Part shown: piece by piece, positions 52,890-61,821 of the stretch
Numbering within the stretch: the stretch's first letter is position 1
Layout of the letters: each line of letters starts with the position of its first letter
Source of the DNA: Nitrospirillum sp034427435
GTDB lineage: Bacteria > Pseudomonadota > Alphaproteobacteria > Azospirillales > Azospirillaceae
DNA length: 64,000 nt
NCBI RefSeq assembly: GCF_034427435.1
Contig: NZ_JAXQNP010000001.1
Span: 310,001 to 374,000, forward strand
Reading direction: 5' to 3'
Notes under the pieces: generated by a model
Seen by the model: only the letters and a program-made list of their open reading frames with translations
What the model was told of the DNA's origin: nothing
Database searches by the model: none
Made by a program: the position numbers and the translations under genes

Positions 52890-54058
52890 TTAGATCCGGC
52901 GGCGCGCGGCGATGAAGGCGGCAGCCGAGAGCGCCAGCAGCAGCGCCCCCTGTGCCGCCACCGCGACATAGCTGCCGGCAAAATCCAGCGCGTAGCCAGC
53001 CAGCAGCGGGCCCAAGGCGGCGCCGCCGCCGATGATCATGTTGGACAGGATCACCAGCCCGCCGCCGTCATCGGCATCGGCCAGCGCCGCCAACAGCATG
53101 GGCACCAGGAAGGACCAGCAGACCTGGAGCAACACCACCGCGGCGATGAAGCCGCCCCGCCCCGCTGGGAACGCCAACGCCACCAGGCAGGCCAGCAAGA
53201 GGCCGAAGACGCCCACCGTGTAGGCGTCCCGGCGACGGGCATGCCCGGACAGGGTGGCCAGGACGGACCCGAGGATGGCGGTGAACATGGCGACCGCCGT
53301 CAACGTGCCCACCCCCTCCTCCGTCAGGCCCAAGGCCAGACCGGGCACGCCGACGAAGGCCCAGGCGCCGCTGATGGCCAGGTAGTAGCAAAAGATCGCG
53401 AGAAAATTCAGGCGGGCGGCTGTTGAGCCGCCCCGCTGGCCACCATCGCCACGCTGGACACCCGCCGCCTCCGGCCAGCCGCCGGGTAACCCCGCCACCA
53501 TCGTCAAGGCCAGCAGCGCCGCCACGGCCAACAGCGCGTAAAGCCCGGCGAGGCCGACATGCCCGAACAGCCGCGGCAGGTAGAGCAGGCCCAGGGCCGC
53601 CGACACCGTCTGCCCCCCTGTCCAGCAGGCGAACGCCCGATGGGGATCGGCGGAGCGCCCCGCCGCCAGCAGGCAGACGACCGACAGCGCGCCGCCCCCG
53701 GCCCCGCCGATGAAGCGCAACGGGATGAGCCACGCGGCGTCACCCCCCGCGCGGGCAACGACGCCCGACCCCACCGCGGCACCGACGAACACCAGGCTGG
53801 CCGCCACGGTCAGCGGCCGCCAGGAAAAGCGGCGCAACAGGAAGGCCGCCGGAAAGGAAACCAGGGCGGCCCCCCCAACTCCGCCGACATGAGCAAGCCG
53901 ATGTCGCCGGGGGACCAGTGCCATTCAAGGGCCAGTTGGCCGGCGATGACCGGCGATACCAGGAAGACGAAGGGCCCGATCAGGCCAAAGGCGGTGATGG
54001 CCGCCAGTGACAGGAGCGGCGGGACCCGTTGGTCCGTGGACGTGGTGACGGAAGCCAT
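52890..54058 (-). pseudogene. MFS transporter interrupted by a frameshift in a G tract
   Basis: Two overlapping frames together give one MFS protein of about 389 residues. The N-terminal part (from ATG 54058) runs through the first helix to SPGDIGLLMSAELGG; the rest continues in another frame as AALVSFPAAFLLRR to IAARRRI at 52890. The break lies at a run of seven G on the minus strand (53870-53876). Eight G would restore one continuous protein. It could be a sequencing error, a real mutation or a phase-variable switch. It lies between the TBDR and ALDH genes and is probably the inner-membrane importer of that operon. Confidence 0.8.
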
Positions 54059-54106
54059 GAAGCCCTCCCCAGGGGTAAGCGGCGGCGCGTGGTGGGCCAT
54101 GGCGCC

Positions 54107-56464
54107 TTACCAGGTCTTCGTCAAATTGAGGCCATAGCTGAGCGGCCGGCCGTATACCGAGTAATAGCTGCCCAGGCCGTCATTGCTGCGGTCAGTGAAG
54201 TAATGCCGGTTCAGCAGGTTCTTGCCCCACAGCGACACGCTCCACCCGTCATGGTCGGACGCCAGCGTCAGCCGCCCGTTCAGCAGACCGTAACCGCCGA
54301 TGTTGCGCAAGGCGCTGTCGACCAAGGTGCTGCCGATGACCTGCGCGCTGCGCACGTCGAAATCGAGCTGCGCCGTGCCCACCAGATCCGCCGTGACCGC
54401 ATGGTCGTAGCGGACGCTGAAGGAGCCGGTCCACCGCGGCGAATAGTCGATGCGGCGTCCCTGCCAGGGCAGCACGCGGTTGTCGAAGGAATAGAGGACG
54501 TCGTTGCTCTGCGTCACCTCGGCGTCGACATAGGCGCCCGAGGCCTGCAACGTCAGGCCCGGCAGGGGCTTCAGCGTCGTTTCCAGTTCGACGCCGTCGT
54601 GCGTGGCCTTGCCCACATTGGTCAGGCGGAAAATGAACTGGCCTGGCGTCAGCACGCTGGGCAGGGTGGTCAACGCCTGCAGATTATTGTGGTCATAATG
54701 GAAGCCGGCCAGGTTGACCTGCAGCCGGTGGTCCAGCCAGGTGCTCTTCACCCCCGTCTCATAGGCCCAGACGATTTCCTCCTTATACGGGGTCACGTCG
54801 CCCGGTTCCTGGGGGAAGCCGCCGAAGACGCCGCCCGACTTGTAGCCCCGCGCCGCCGAGGCGTAGAGCAGAACGGTATCGGTCAGGTGGTAATCGGCCG
54901 ACACCTTGCCCGACACATGGTCATGCAGGCGGTAGGTGGAGTTCAGATTGTTCAGCAGGGTGATGCCGGCCAGGGGGAAGAAGTCCTTGCCGTTGCGGAA
55001 GTCCGTCTCCTCCGTCGCGTAGCGCAGCGAGGCCGAGAGGTTCAGGCGGTCGGTCAAGGCGTAGTCGGCCTGACCATAGACCGAGGCGTGGCGGGTCTGC
55101 TGCCGGTACTGCACCGCCAGCACGCCATCCTGCTGCGGCACGCCCAACGGCGTGAAGGAGGCGGAGACGACGGCCACGTTGTCGCGCATGTCGAACGTCC
55201 GGTACTCCTGGAATCCGGTCTGGGCGTAGACGGCACCGGCCAGCCACTTGAACCGGGTGTCGCCGGTGGAGGTCAGGCGCAGTTCCTGGGACAGGTTGCG
55301 GATGGTGGCCTGTTCCGCCTGATCACCCAGCCGGAGGTTGGTGGCGTCGTAGTCGTAAACCTGGCCGTAGTGGAAATAATCCGCGGCGCTGATGGACGTG
55401 AGGCGGGCGGCGTCGAAGTCATAGTCCAGCGTCAGCGTGGCGCCCCACTCATGATTGTCCAGCCGGTTGATGGGGCTGGAGATGACGGCGCGGCCGTCGT
55501 TGGACTGGCTGGCCGAGGACAAGGCGCCGGTGGTGCCGGTGATCAGGTTGTTGAACTGGGCGAAGTTGAGGCAGGAGGCGTTACCGTTGCCCCCACCGGC
55601 CACGGCGCCGCAGAAGCCGCCGTTGGCGTCATAGGCGGCGTTGCTGGTGGCCAGCGTGGTCTGTGACTGGTCCCGGCTGCCGAACAACTTCAGCTGGGCG
55701 GTGAAGCGCTCCGACGGCTGCAACAGGGCCTGAAGGCGGGCCGAGGTCCGGTCGGGCGCGCCCCACCGGGTATTGCCGGCCAGGGTCTTCTGCCAGCCGT
55801 CGCCGCCCTCCTGCACCGCGGCGATGCGCAGCGCCAGGGTATCGGTGACGGGGATGGATTGCGCCCCCTCCACCCGGTATTCGTTCCACTTGCCATAATC
55901 TACGGAGGCATAGCCGTCCGTGGCGCCCAGCTTGGCCGGCTTGGACAGCACCTGGACGGCGCCGCCGGTGGTGTTGCGGCCGTACAGCCCGCCCTGCGGG
56001 CCCTTCAGCACCTCCACCCGCTCCAGGTCATAGAGCGCGCCGCCGCCCATGACGGCGGAACTTTGGTAGACGTCGTCGATGTAGATGGCGGTGGCGGGGT
56101 TATTGTTGGCGTTGAAGTCGAACAGCGCCACGCCGCGGATGACCCAGGTGGGGGCGCCGCCGCCCTTGTCGTTATGGATCTGGACGTTGGGGATCATGCC
56201 GCCGATCTGGTCGATGGAGGTGACACCCCGACTTTTCAGGTCGTCGCCGGCGAAGGCGCTGACCGATACCGGAACGTCCTGCAAGCTTTGGGCGCGCCGT
56301 TGCGCCGTCACCACGATGTCTTGAAGCACGTCGTCAGAGGCGCCAGCCCCAGGGGCGGTCCCAGGGGCGGTGGCGGGTTCCGCGGCGCGCGATGGCGCCG
56401 ACGCCCCCAACACCAGGGAGCAAGACAGGCCGAGGGCCGCATAGGCATACCGTTTCCGCTTCAT
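54107..56464 (-). CDS. TonB-dependent outer-membrane receptor
   Basis: 785 residues: signal peptide (about 1-27, ending SRAAEP), a short Ala/Pro/Gly linker with repeated TAPG, TonB box region (LQDIVVTAQRR), plug (about 60-180; VPVSVSAFAGDDL, VLKGPQGGLYGRNTTGGAV) and a barrel ending SYGLNLTKTW. GGGAGACGG precedes the chosen ATG; an ATG at 56491 is in frame. It heads the leftward operon and is divergent from the amidase operon across a region with two identical-type palindromes, so it probably imports the substrate of those enzymes. Confidence 0.93.
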   Translation of the reverse strand: MKRKRYAYAALGLSCSLVLGASAPSRAAEPATAPGTAPGAGASDDVLQDIVVTAQRRAQSLQDVPVSVSAFAGDDLKSRGVTSIDQIGGMIPNVQIHNDKGGGAPTWVIRGVALFDFNANNNPATAIYIDDVYQSSAVMGGGALYDLERVEVLKGPQGGLYGRNTTGGAVQVLSKPAKLGATDGYASVDYGKWNEYRVEGAQSIPVTDTLALRIAAVQEGGDGWQKTLAGNTRWGAPDRTSARLQALLQPSERFTAQLKLFGSRDQSQTTLATSNAAYDANGGFCGAVAGGGNGNASCLNFAQFNNLITGTTGALSSASQSNDGRAVISSPINRLDNHEWGATLTLDYDFDAARLTSISAADYFHYGQVYDYDATNLRLGDQAEQATIRNLSQELRLTSTGDTRFKWLAGAVYAQTGFQEYRTFDMRDNVAVVSASFTPLGVPQQDGVLAVQYRQQTRHASVYGQADYALTDRLNLSASLRYATEETDFRNGKDFFPLAGITLLNNLNSTYRLHDHVSGKVSADYHLTDTVLLYASAARGYKSGGVFGGFPQEPGDVTPYKEEIVWAYETGVKSTWLDHRLQVNLAGFHYDHNNLQALTTLPSVLTPGQFIFRLTNVGKATHDGVELETTLKPLPGLTLQASGAYVDAEVTQSNDVLYSFDNRVLPWQGRRIDYSPRWTGSFSVRYDHAVTADLVGTAQLDFDVRSAQVIGSTLVDSALRNIGGYGLLNGRLTLASDHDGWSVSLWGKNLLNRHYFTDRSNDGLGSYYSVYGRPLSYGLNLTKTW

Positions 56465-56688
56465 TTCCGTCTCCCGAATCTTCCCGTTCATTTGATCGCG
56501 GCACGCCTTTGCGGCGGCCATTGTCCGGCAAGCCATCCCCGTCCGGGGCCACTGTCGCGCCCCGCCAAAAGGACCCGCGCCCCGAAGGACGCCAGCCTGC
56601 ATCGGAAATCACCGGACGGTCGTCCCGCACCGGAGCATCAAAGCCATTTCCAGCCAGAGCCGGCCGGATACCCTGTTCACGTCAATGT

Positions 56689-56704
56689 TTGATCATTTGA
56701 CCAA
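56689..56704. promoter_or_regulatory. operator copy 1, TTGATCATTTGACCAA
   Basis: Sixteen-base inverted repeat (TTGRTCAT half-sites) about 225 bases upstream of the leftward TBDR. It matches the second copy at 56933 at 15 of 16 positions. The 656-bp gap it lies in is AT-rich and holds no recognisable gene. Confidence 0.65.
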
Positions 56705-56803
56705 TTTGTGCCCCAAGTGCGACGCATTTCGGAAAGGTTGTCAAGGATAAAGATTTTGGGTTTGGCCAATCACGGACGACGACAGCTCGCAGACTGTTCC
56801 ATA

Positions 56804-56823
56804 ATAACATATTGTTATATAAT
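56804..56823. promoter_or_regulatory. ATAACA-TAT-TGTTAT repeat with TATAAT
   Basis: A perfect 6-bp-armed inverted repeat (56804-56818) midway between the two operators, overlapping a TATAAT that could serve as a -10 element on the plus strand (56818-56823). Its regulator is unknown. Confidence 0.4.
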
Positions 56824-56932
56824 ACTTTTAGTCGTTATCCCCGTACGCAGTCATTCCCCCGCCCGGAAAAAGCGCGACAAAAAAACCGATGGAATAGGCT
56901 GAACCCCTGGCCAGGATCGTCCCAAAAATAAA

Positions 56933-56948
56933 TTGATCATATGACCAA
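56933..56948. promoter_or_regulatory. operator copy 2, TTGATCATATGACCAA
   Basis: Second copy of the 16-base palindrome, 244 bases from the first and about 175 bases upstream of the amidase gene. The two copies flank the intergenic core as expected when one repressor controls both divergent operons. The TetR protein at 58634 is the nearest candidate. Confidence 0.65.
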
Positions 56949-57120
56949 ATATGATTGACAGCGCCATTTGCGGCCTGTACCCAGGAAAGCATGACAAACG
57001 TCGATCCGGCCCCGGACGCCCCGTAAAGCGTCCCGGAACCGGTCCGCGGCCTGGCAACGACCCGCCGCACGACGCCGACGCCTTCTTAAAAAAAATGTCT
57101 TTCAGGAACAGGGACAGGAC

Positions 57121-58557
57121 ATGGGCGGCACCGCGCTTTGGCAATGGGATGCCACGGATCTGGCATCCGCGATCCGGGAACGACGGGTTTCAGCCCGGGA
57201 GGCGACGACCGCCTGCCTGGATCGCATCATGGCCGTCAACCCGGCGGTGAACGCCCTGACCGAAATAAGCCGCGACGCGGCCCTGGCCGCCGCTGACCAG
57301 GCCGACGCCCGCGCGGCCACCGGCGCGCCCCTGCCCCCACTGCACGGCCTGCCCGTGACGACCAAGATCAATGTCGACCAGGCCGGCAGCGCCACCACCA
57401 ACGGCGTCGCCGCCTTCACCAGCCTGGTGGCGGCGGAGGACAGCCCTCAGGTGGCGAACTGGCGCAAGGCCGGGGCCATCCTGCTGGGCCGCAGCAACGC
57501 CCCCGCCTTCTCCTGCCGCTGGTTCACCGATAACGAGCCGCACGGCCTGACCCTGAATCCCTGGAACCCCGCCCTGAACGTGGGCGGGTCCAGCGGCGGG
57601 GCGGCAGCGGCTGTGGCCACCGGCATGGTGCCCCTGGCCCACGGCAACGATCTGGCGGGATCCGCCCGCCTGCCGGCCAGCGCCTGCGGTGTCTTCGGCC
57701 TGCGCCCCACCACGGGCCGGGTCCCCGCCTACAACCCCACGGGCAAGGCCGAGCGGTCACTGTGCCTGCAGACGGGGTCCACACAGGGCGTTTTGGCGCG
57801 TTCGGTCCGCGATATCCGCCTGGGGCTGGAAACCATGGCGGGGCGCGATGCGCGCGACCCGGCCTGGGTGCCGGCGCCCCTGGATTTCCCCGATGACACG
57901 GCCCGGCACCGGGTCGCCCTGTTCACCGGCACCCCGGACCACGCCGCCGACGCCCCCGTCCTGGCCGCCCTGCGCCGCGCCGCCGATGCGCTGGCCAACG
58001 CCGGCTATGAGGTGGTGGAGGCCGCCCCGCCCCGCTTCGAGGAAGCGGCGGAGTTGTGGATGACCCTGCTGTCCAACGACTGCCGCAGCCCCAGCGCGCG
58101 GGCCGCCTTCGCCCTGGGCGGCGAGGTGTTCCTCCGCTCCCTGGACCTGACGGCGGCCTGCGTCCCCACCCTGACGGCGGAGGAGATGCTGGCGGGCCTG
58201 GGCAGCCGCACGACCTTCCAGCGCGACTGGCAAATGTTCTTCGAGGACTTCCCCCTGCTGCTGATGCCCACCGCTTGGTCGGTGCCCTTCCCCGTCGGCT
58301 ACGATGTGCGCGGCGTGGAGGAGGCCCGGCGGCTGCTGACGGCGCACAGCCCCTGCACCGCGACGGCCTTCCTAGGCGTGCCCGCCCTGTCGGTGCCGGT
58401 GCACCGGGGAACGGACGGCCCGTTGGGCGTCCAGTTGGTGGCCGGCCGGTTCCGCGACGGCCTGGTGCTGGCCGCCGCCGCCACGCTGGAGGAACGGCTG
58501 GGCGCCGTCACTCCCATTGATCCGCAGCCATCATCGACCCCTGTTGACCCCCGCTAG
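57121..58557 (+). CDS. amidase (amidase signature family)
   Basis: 478 residues. The Ser-cisSer-Lys triad is visible: Lys82 in TTKIN, cis-Ser157 in VGGSSGGAAAA and the nucleophile Ser181 in AGSARLPAS, with the normal 24-residue spacing between the serines. No signal peptide, so cytosolic. It hydrolyses an amide to an acid and an amine or ammonia. As the first gene of an operon with amine oxidase, guanidinobutyrase and GabT/GabD it probably releases the amine that enters the pathway; 4-guanidinobutyramide is another possible substrate. Confidence 0.9.
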   Translation: MGGTALWQWDATDLASAIRERRVSAREATTACLDRIMAVNPAVNALTEISRDAALAAADQADARAATGAPLPPLHGLPVTTKINVDQAGSATTNGVAAFTSLVAAEDSPQVANWRKAGAILLGRSNAPAFSCRWFTDNEPHGLTLNPWNPALNVGGSSGGAAAAVATGMVPLAHGNDLAGSARLPASACGVFGLRPTTGRVPAYNPTGKAERSLCLQTGSTQGVLARSVRDIRLGLETMAGRDARDPAWVPAPLDFPDDTARHRVALFTGTPDHAADAPVLAALRRAADALANAGYEVVEAAPPRFEEAAELWMTLLSNDCRSPSARAAFALGGEVFLRSLDLTAACVPTLTAEEMLAGLGSRTTFQRDWQMFFEDFPLLLMPTAWSVPFPVGYDVRGVEEARRLLTAHSPCTATAFLGVPALSVPVHRGTDGPLGVQLVAGRFRDGLVLAAAATLEERLGAVTPIDPQPSSTPVDPR

Positions 58558-58633
58558 CACCCCGATCAGCATGCCGTCCCCGCCAACCGCCCGCCCAAAG
58601 GGCCGGCAGCCCGCGAGACCAGAGGAAACGCCC

Positions 58634-59245
58634 GTGTCCAAGCCCCCGAAGACCAAAAGCGAGGAGAAGCGCGAGGAAAAGCGGGAGGCCATCATGGCCG
58701 CCGCCGTCACCGTCATCGCCCGCGAAGGTGTGCACGGGACCACGACGCGCAAGATCGCGGGCGAGGCCAGCGTGAACCTGGGCACCCTGCACTATTATTT
58801 CGACGGCAAGGACGCCGTGCTGATGAACGTGCTGACCCACCTGGTGGCCCAGTCACGCGCCAGCCTGTCCGCCTATTTCTCGGCGCCCGAACGGCTGCAC
58901 GACCGCATCGACCACCTGCTGACCTTCATCCGGGGCGAGGTGGAACGCAGCCCCGATGAGCAACTGGCCCTGTTCAACCTGACCCTCTACGCGCTGAGCA
59001 CGCCGGGGTCCGAATGGCTGGCCAAGCGCAAGTACGAGGAATATCTGGACCTGTACCGGTCCGTCCTGGCCGACGCCAGCGATGTCCGTGATGGCAGCAT
59101 CAAGCCGGACATCGACGGCCTGGCCAATTTCATCTTCACCGGCTTCGTCGGCATTCTTCTGCAATGGCTGGCGACCGCCAACAGCTTCCGCTCACGCCAA
59201 GCGGTGCAGTCCCTGATCATCGCCGCGCAGCGCACCTACCTCTAA
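58634..59245 (+). CDS. TetR family transcriptional regulator of the amine/guanidino operon
   Basis: 203 residues: a charged N-terminus rich in Lys/Glu, a TetR HTH at about 30-75 (TTTRKIAGEASVNLGTLHYYFDGKDAVL) and a helical ligand domain. GTG at 58634 with AGAGGAAACG upstream is preferred; the longer ORF overlaps the amidase. It sits between the amidase and the amine oxidase genes, 15 bases before the latter, and is the best candidate to bind the palindromes at 56689 and 56933. Confidence 0.88.
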   Translation: MSKPPKTKSEEKREEKREAIMAAAVTVIAREGVHGTTTRKIAGEASVNLGTLHYYFDGKDAVLMNVLTHLVAQSRASLSAYFSAPERLHDRIDHLLTFIRGEVERSPDEQLALFNLTLYALSTPGSEWLAKRKYEEYLDLYRSVLADASDVRDGSIKPDIDGLANFIFTGFVGILLQWLATANSFRSRQAVQSLIIAAQRTYL

Positions 59246-59260
59246 GAACCGGAGAGCGTT

Positions 59261-60655
59261 ATGGGCCAGCCTATCGAGTCCGCCTACCGCCCGGAATCCG
59301 CCTGCGCGGAGCCGGTTGATGTCGCCATCATCGGGGCCGGTTTCGCCGGCCTGACCGCCGCCCGCGCCCTGGTGGACGCCGGCCTGCGCGTCACCGTGCT
59401 GGAGGCGCGCGACCGCGTCGGCGGCCGCATCCATACCCGCCGCGCCCAGGACGGCACCCCCATCGACGTCGGCGGCCAATGGGTGGGGCCGGGCCAGGAT
59501 AAGGTGCTGGCCCTGGCCGAGGAACTGGGGGTGGAAACCTTCCCCTCCTTCGAGGAGGGGGAAAACCTCTGCCTCCACAACGGCCGCCTGATGCGCTTCA
59601 CCGGCCTGCTGCCGCCCCATGAGCCCGACGCCCTGGCGGAAGTGGAGGCCACCTTCCAGGCGCTGGACATCCTGGCGGCGACGGTGGACGCCGAGGCCCC
59701 ATGGACCAGCCCCAATGCCGCCGCCCTGGACAGTGAGAGCTTCGACGCCTGGATCCTCCGCACCGCCGCCGGGGACGAGGCGCGGTTCTGGATGCGCTTC
59801 CTGGCCCGGTCCGTCCTGGCGTCGGAGGCGCGGGAACTGTCGCTGCTGCACGTTCTGTTCTACATCAAGGCGGCCGGCGGCCTGGACGCTCTGATCAGCA
59901 TGGGCGGCGGTGCCCAGGAACGGCGTTTCAGCCTGGGCGCCCAGCACCTGGCGGAGCGTCTGGCGGACACGGTCCGCCCCCAACTGCGTCTCAACACCCC
60001 GGTGGCCGCCCTGGCCCAAGACGGGGACGGCGTGACCATCACCACCGTGACGGGCGAAACGGTGCGGGCCGGCCATGTCATCATGACCCTGCCCCCGGCG
60101 CTCGCCGCGCGCCTGCGCTACAGCCCGCCCCTGCCGGGAGCGCGGGACCACCTGGCCCAGCGCATGCCCATGGGCGCCTGCATCAAGGTGCAGTGCCTCT
60201 ACCCCGTCCCCTTCTGGCGGGAGGAAGGCCTGTCGGGCATGGCCATCACCGAAGACGGCCCGGTCAGCCTGATCTACGACAACTCCCCCGCCGCCGGCAC
60301 GCCCGGCATCCTGGTCGCCTTCATCGAGGGGGACGAGGCCAAGGAATGGACCGCCCGCACGCCGGCCGAGCGCCAAGCCGCCGTCACCCGCTCCCTGGTG
60401 CGCCTATTCGGTCCCCGGGCCGCCGACATGCGGGAGTATATCGAGCTGTCCTGGCTGGAGGAGGAGTACGCCCGGGGCGGCTACGCCGGTGTCATGGTGC
60501 CGGGGGCCTGGACCAGCCTGGGCGCGACCTTGCGCCAGCCTACGGGACGCATCCATTGGGCCGGCACGGAAACGGCCAGCCGCTGGCCCGGCTATATGGA
60601 TGGCGCTATCCGGTCCGGCGAGCGGGCCGCCGCCGAAATCCTCGCGGCGCGCTGA
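59261..60655 (+). CDS. flavin monoamine/polyamine oxidase
   Basis: 464 residues of the amine oxidase family. The FAD fold is GAGFAGLTAARAL, followed by RVGGRIHT and DVGGQWVGPGQ; the C-terminal FAD contact is HWAGTETASRWPGYMDGAI. The Cys used for covalent FAD in human MAO is not present (RGGYAGV instead), as in bacterial members such as putrescine oxidase. It oxidises an amine to an aldehyde, ammonia and H2O2. With a guanidinobutyrase next door, agmatine or putrescine are likely substrates. It is shorter than arginine or lysine 2-monooxygenases (about 560). Confidence 0.88.
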   Translation: MGQPIESAYRPESACAEPVDVAIIGAGFAGLTAARALVDAGLRVTVLEARDRVGGRIHTRRAQDGTPIDVGGQWVGPGQDKVLALAEELGVETFPSFEEGENLCLHNGRLMRFTGLLPPHEPDALAEVEATFQALDILAATVDAEAPWTSPNAAALDSESFDAWILRTAAGDEARFWMRFLARSVLASEARELSLLHVLFYIKAAGGLDALISMGGGAQERRFSLGAQHLAERLADTVRPQLRLNTPVAALAQDGDGVTITTVTGETVRAGHVIMTLPPALAARLRYSPPLPGARDHLAQRMPMGACIKVQCLYPVPFWREEGLSGMAITEDGPVSLIYDNSPAAGTPGILVAFIEGDEAKEWTARTPAERQAAVTRSLVRLFGPRAADMREYIELSWLEEEYARGGYAGVMVPGAWTSLGATLRQPTGRIHWAGTETASRWPGYMDGAIRSGERAAAEILAAR

Positions 60656-60669
60656 AACGGGGACCGACC

Positions 60670-61725
60670 GTGGATCAGTCCAAGCTGGCCCGCCTGCGGC
60701 AGCGCTATGGCGCCGCCTCGCCGGCCGATTTCTTCGACCCGCATTTCCGCGAGGTGGCGGAGGCGGTGTTCCGGGGCGCGGAGGCGCCGCGCCAGCCCTT
60801 CGCCGACGCCGGCACCCTGTTGGACGCGCCCTTGCGTCCCGATCTGGCGGCGCTGGATGACTTCGGCGGCCTGGACATCGCCCTGATCGGCGTGCCCATG
60901 GATCTCGGGGTCACCAACCGGGCGGGGTCGCGCTTCGGTCCCCGTGCCGTGCGCGGCATGGACCGCATCGGCCCGTACGAGCACGTGCTGCGCCTGGTTC
61001 CCTCGGCCCAGGCTAGTATCGCCGACATCGGTGACGTGCCCTTCAGCAACTATCTCAGCCTGGGGGCCTGCCACCACGACATCCAGGCCTTTTACGGGCG
61101 GCTGGCGGCGGCGGGGGTGGTGCCGCTGAGCGTGGGCGGCGACCATTCCGTCAGCTATTCCATCCTGAAGGCGCTGGGCCGGGAGCGTCCGGTGGGCCTG
61201 ATCCATTTCGACGCCCATTGCGACACCAGCGGCAGCGACGACAGTGCCCGTTTCCATCACAGCGGCCCCTTCCGCCTGGCCGTGCTGGACGGCGTATTGG
61301 ACCCGGACCGCACCATCCAGATCGGCATCCGCGGCAGCGCGGAGTTCTTCTGGGAGTTCTCCTACGACGCCGGCATGACCGTGCTGCACGCCGAGGATGT
61401 GGCGGAGATGGGCGCCAAGGCGGTGATCGCCAAGGCGCGGGAGGTGGTGGGCGACGGGCCGGTCTACATCTCCTTCGATGTCGATTGCCTGGACCCGGTC
61501 TATGCCCCCGGCACCGGCACGCCGGAGGTGGGCGGCCTGACCTCGCGGGAGGCGCTGGCCATCCTGCGCGGGCTGGCCGGCCTGGATGTCATCGGCGCGG
61601 ATGTGGTGGAAATCGCCCCGCAGTACGATCCCACCAGCAACACCGCCCAGGTCGGCGCCCAGATCCTGTTCGAACAGCTGTGCTTGGCCACCCTGGCGCT
61701 GGACCGGCGACGACAACGCGGCTGA
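60670..61725 (+). CDS. ureohydrolase, probable guanidinobutyrase or agmatinase
   Basis: 351 residues of the arginase/agmatinase family. The binuclear Mn ligands lie in GGDHS, DAHCDTS and SFDVDCLDP; the following YAPGTGTPEVGG is typical of agmatinase/guanidinobutyrase rather than arginase. It releases urea from a guanidino compound. GTG at 60670 with GGGGA upstream, 14 bases after the amine oxidase. Because GABA aminotransferase follows, 4-guanidinobutyrate, giving GABA, is the favoured substrate; agmatine, giving putrescine, is the alternative. Confidence 0.88.
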   Translation: MDQSKLARLRQRYGAASPADFFDPHFREVAEAVFRGAEAPRQPFADAGTLLDAPLRPDLAALDDFGGLDIALIGVPMDLGVTNRAGSRFGPRAVRGMDRIGPYEHVLRLVPSAQASIADIGDVPFSNYLSLGACHHDIQAFYGRLAAAGVVPLSVGGDHSVSYSILKALGRERPVGLIHFDAHCDTSGSDDSARFHHSGPFRLAVLDGVLDPDRTIQIGIRGSAEFFWEFSYDAGMTVLHAEDVAEMGAKAVIAKAREVVGDGPVYISFDVDCLDPVYAPGTGTPEVGGLTSREALAILRGLAGLDVIGADVVEIAPQYDPTSNTAQVGAQILFEQLCLATLALDRRRQRG

Positions 61726-61821
61726 CGCCCCGCCACCGTCATCGGCCTGACCTTCCATTCGGCCCGCCGGCCCACCGGCGGGATCGCCGCCCCCTACCCT
61801 CGCCCCAGAGGATGCCCCCCC

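Noticed and set aside
59261..60655. arginine 2-monooxygenase starting the guanidinobutyramide pathway
   Set aside because: The amidase and guanidinobutyrase would fit, but the 464-residue protein is shorter than that enzyme group and resembles monoamine/putrescine oxidases. It remains a secondary possibility.
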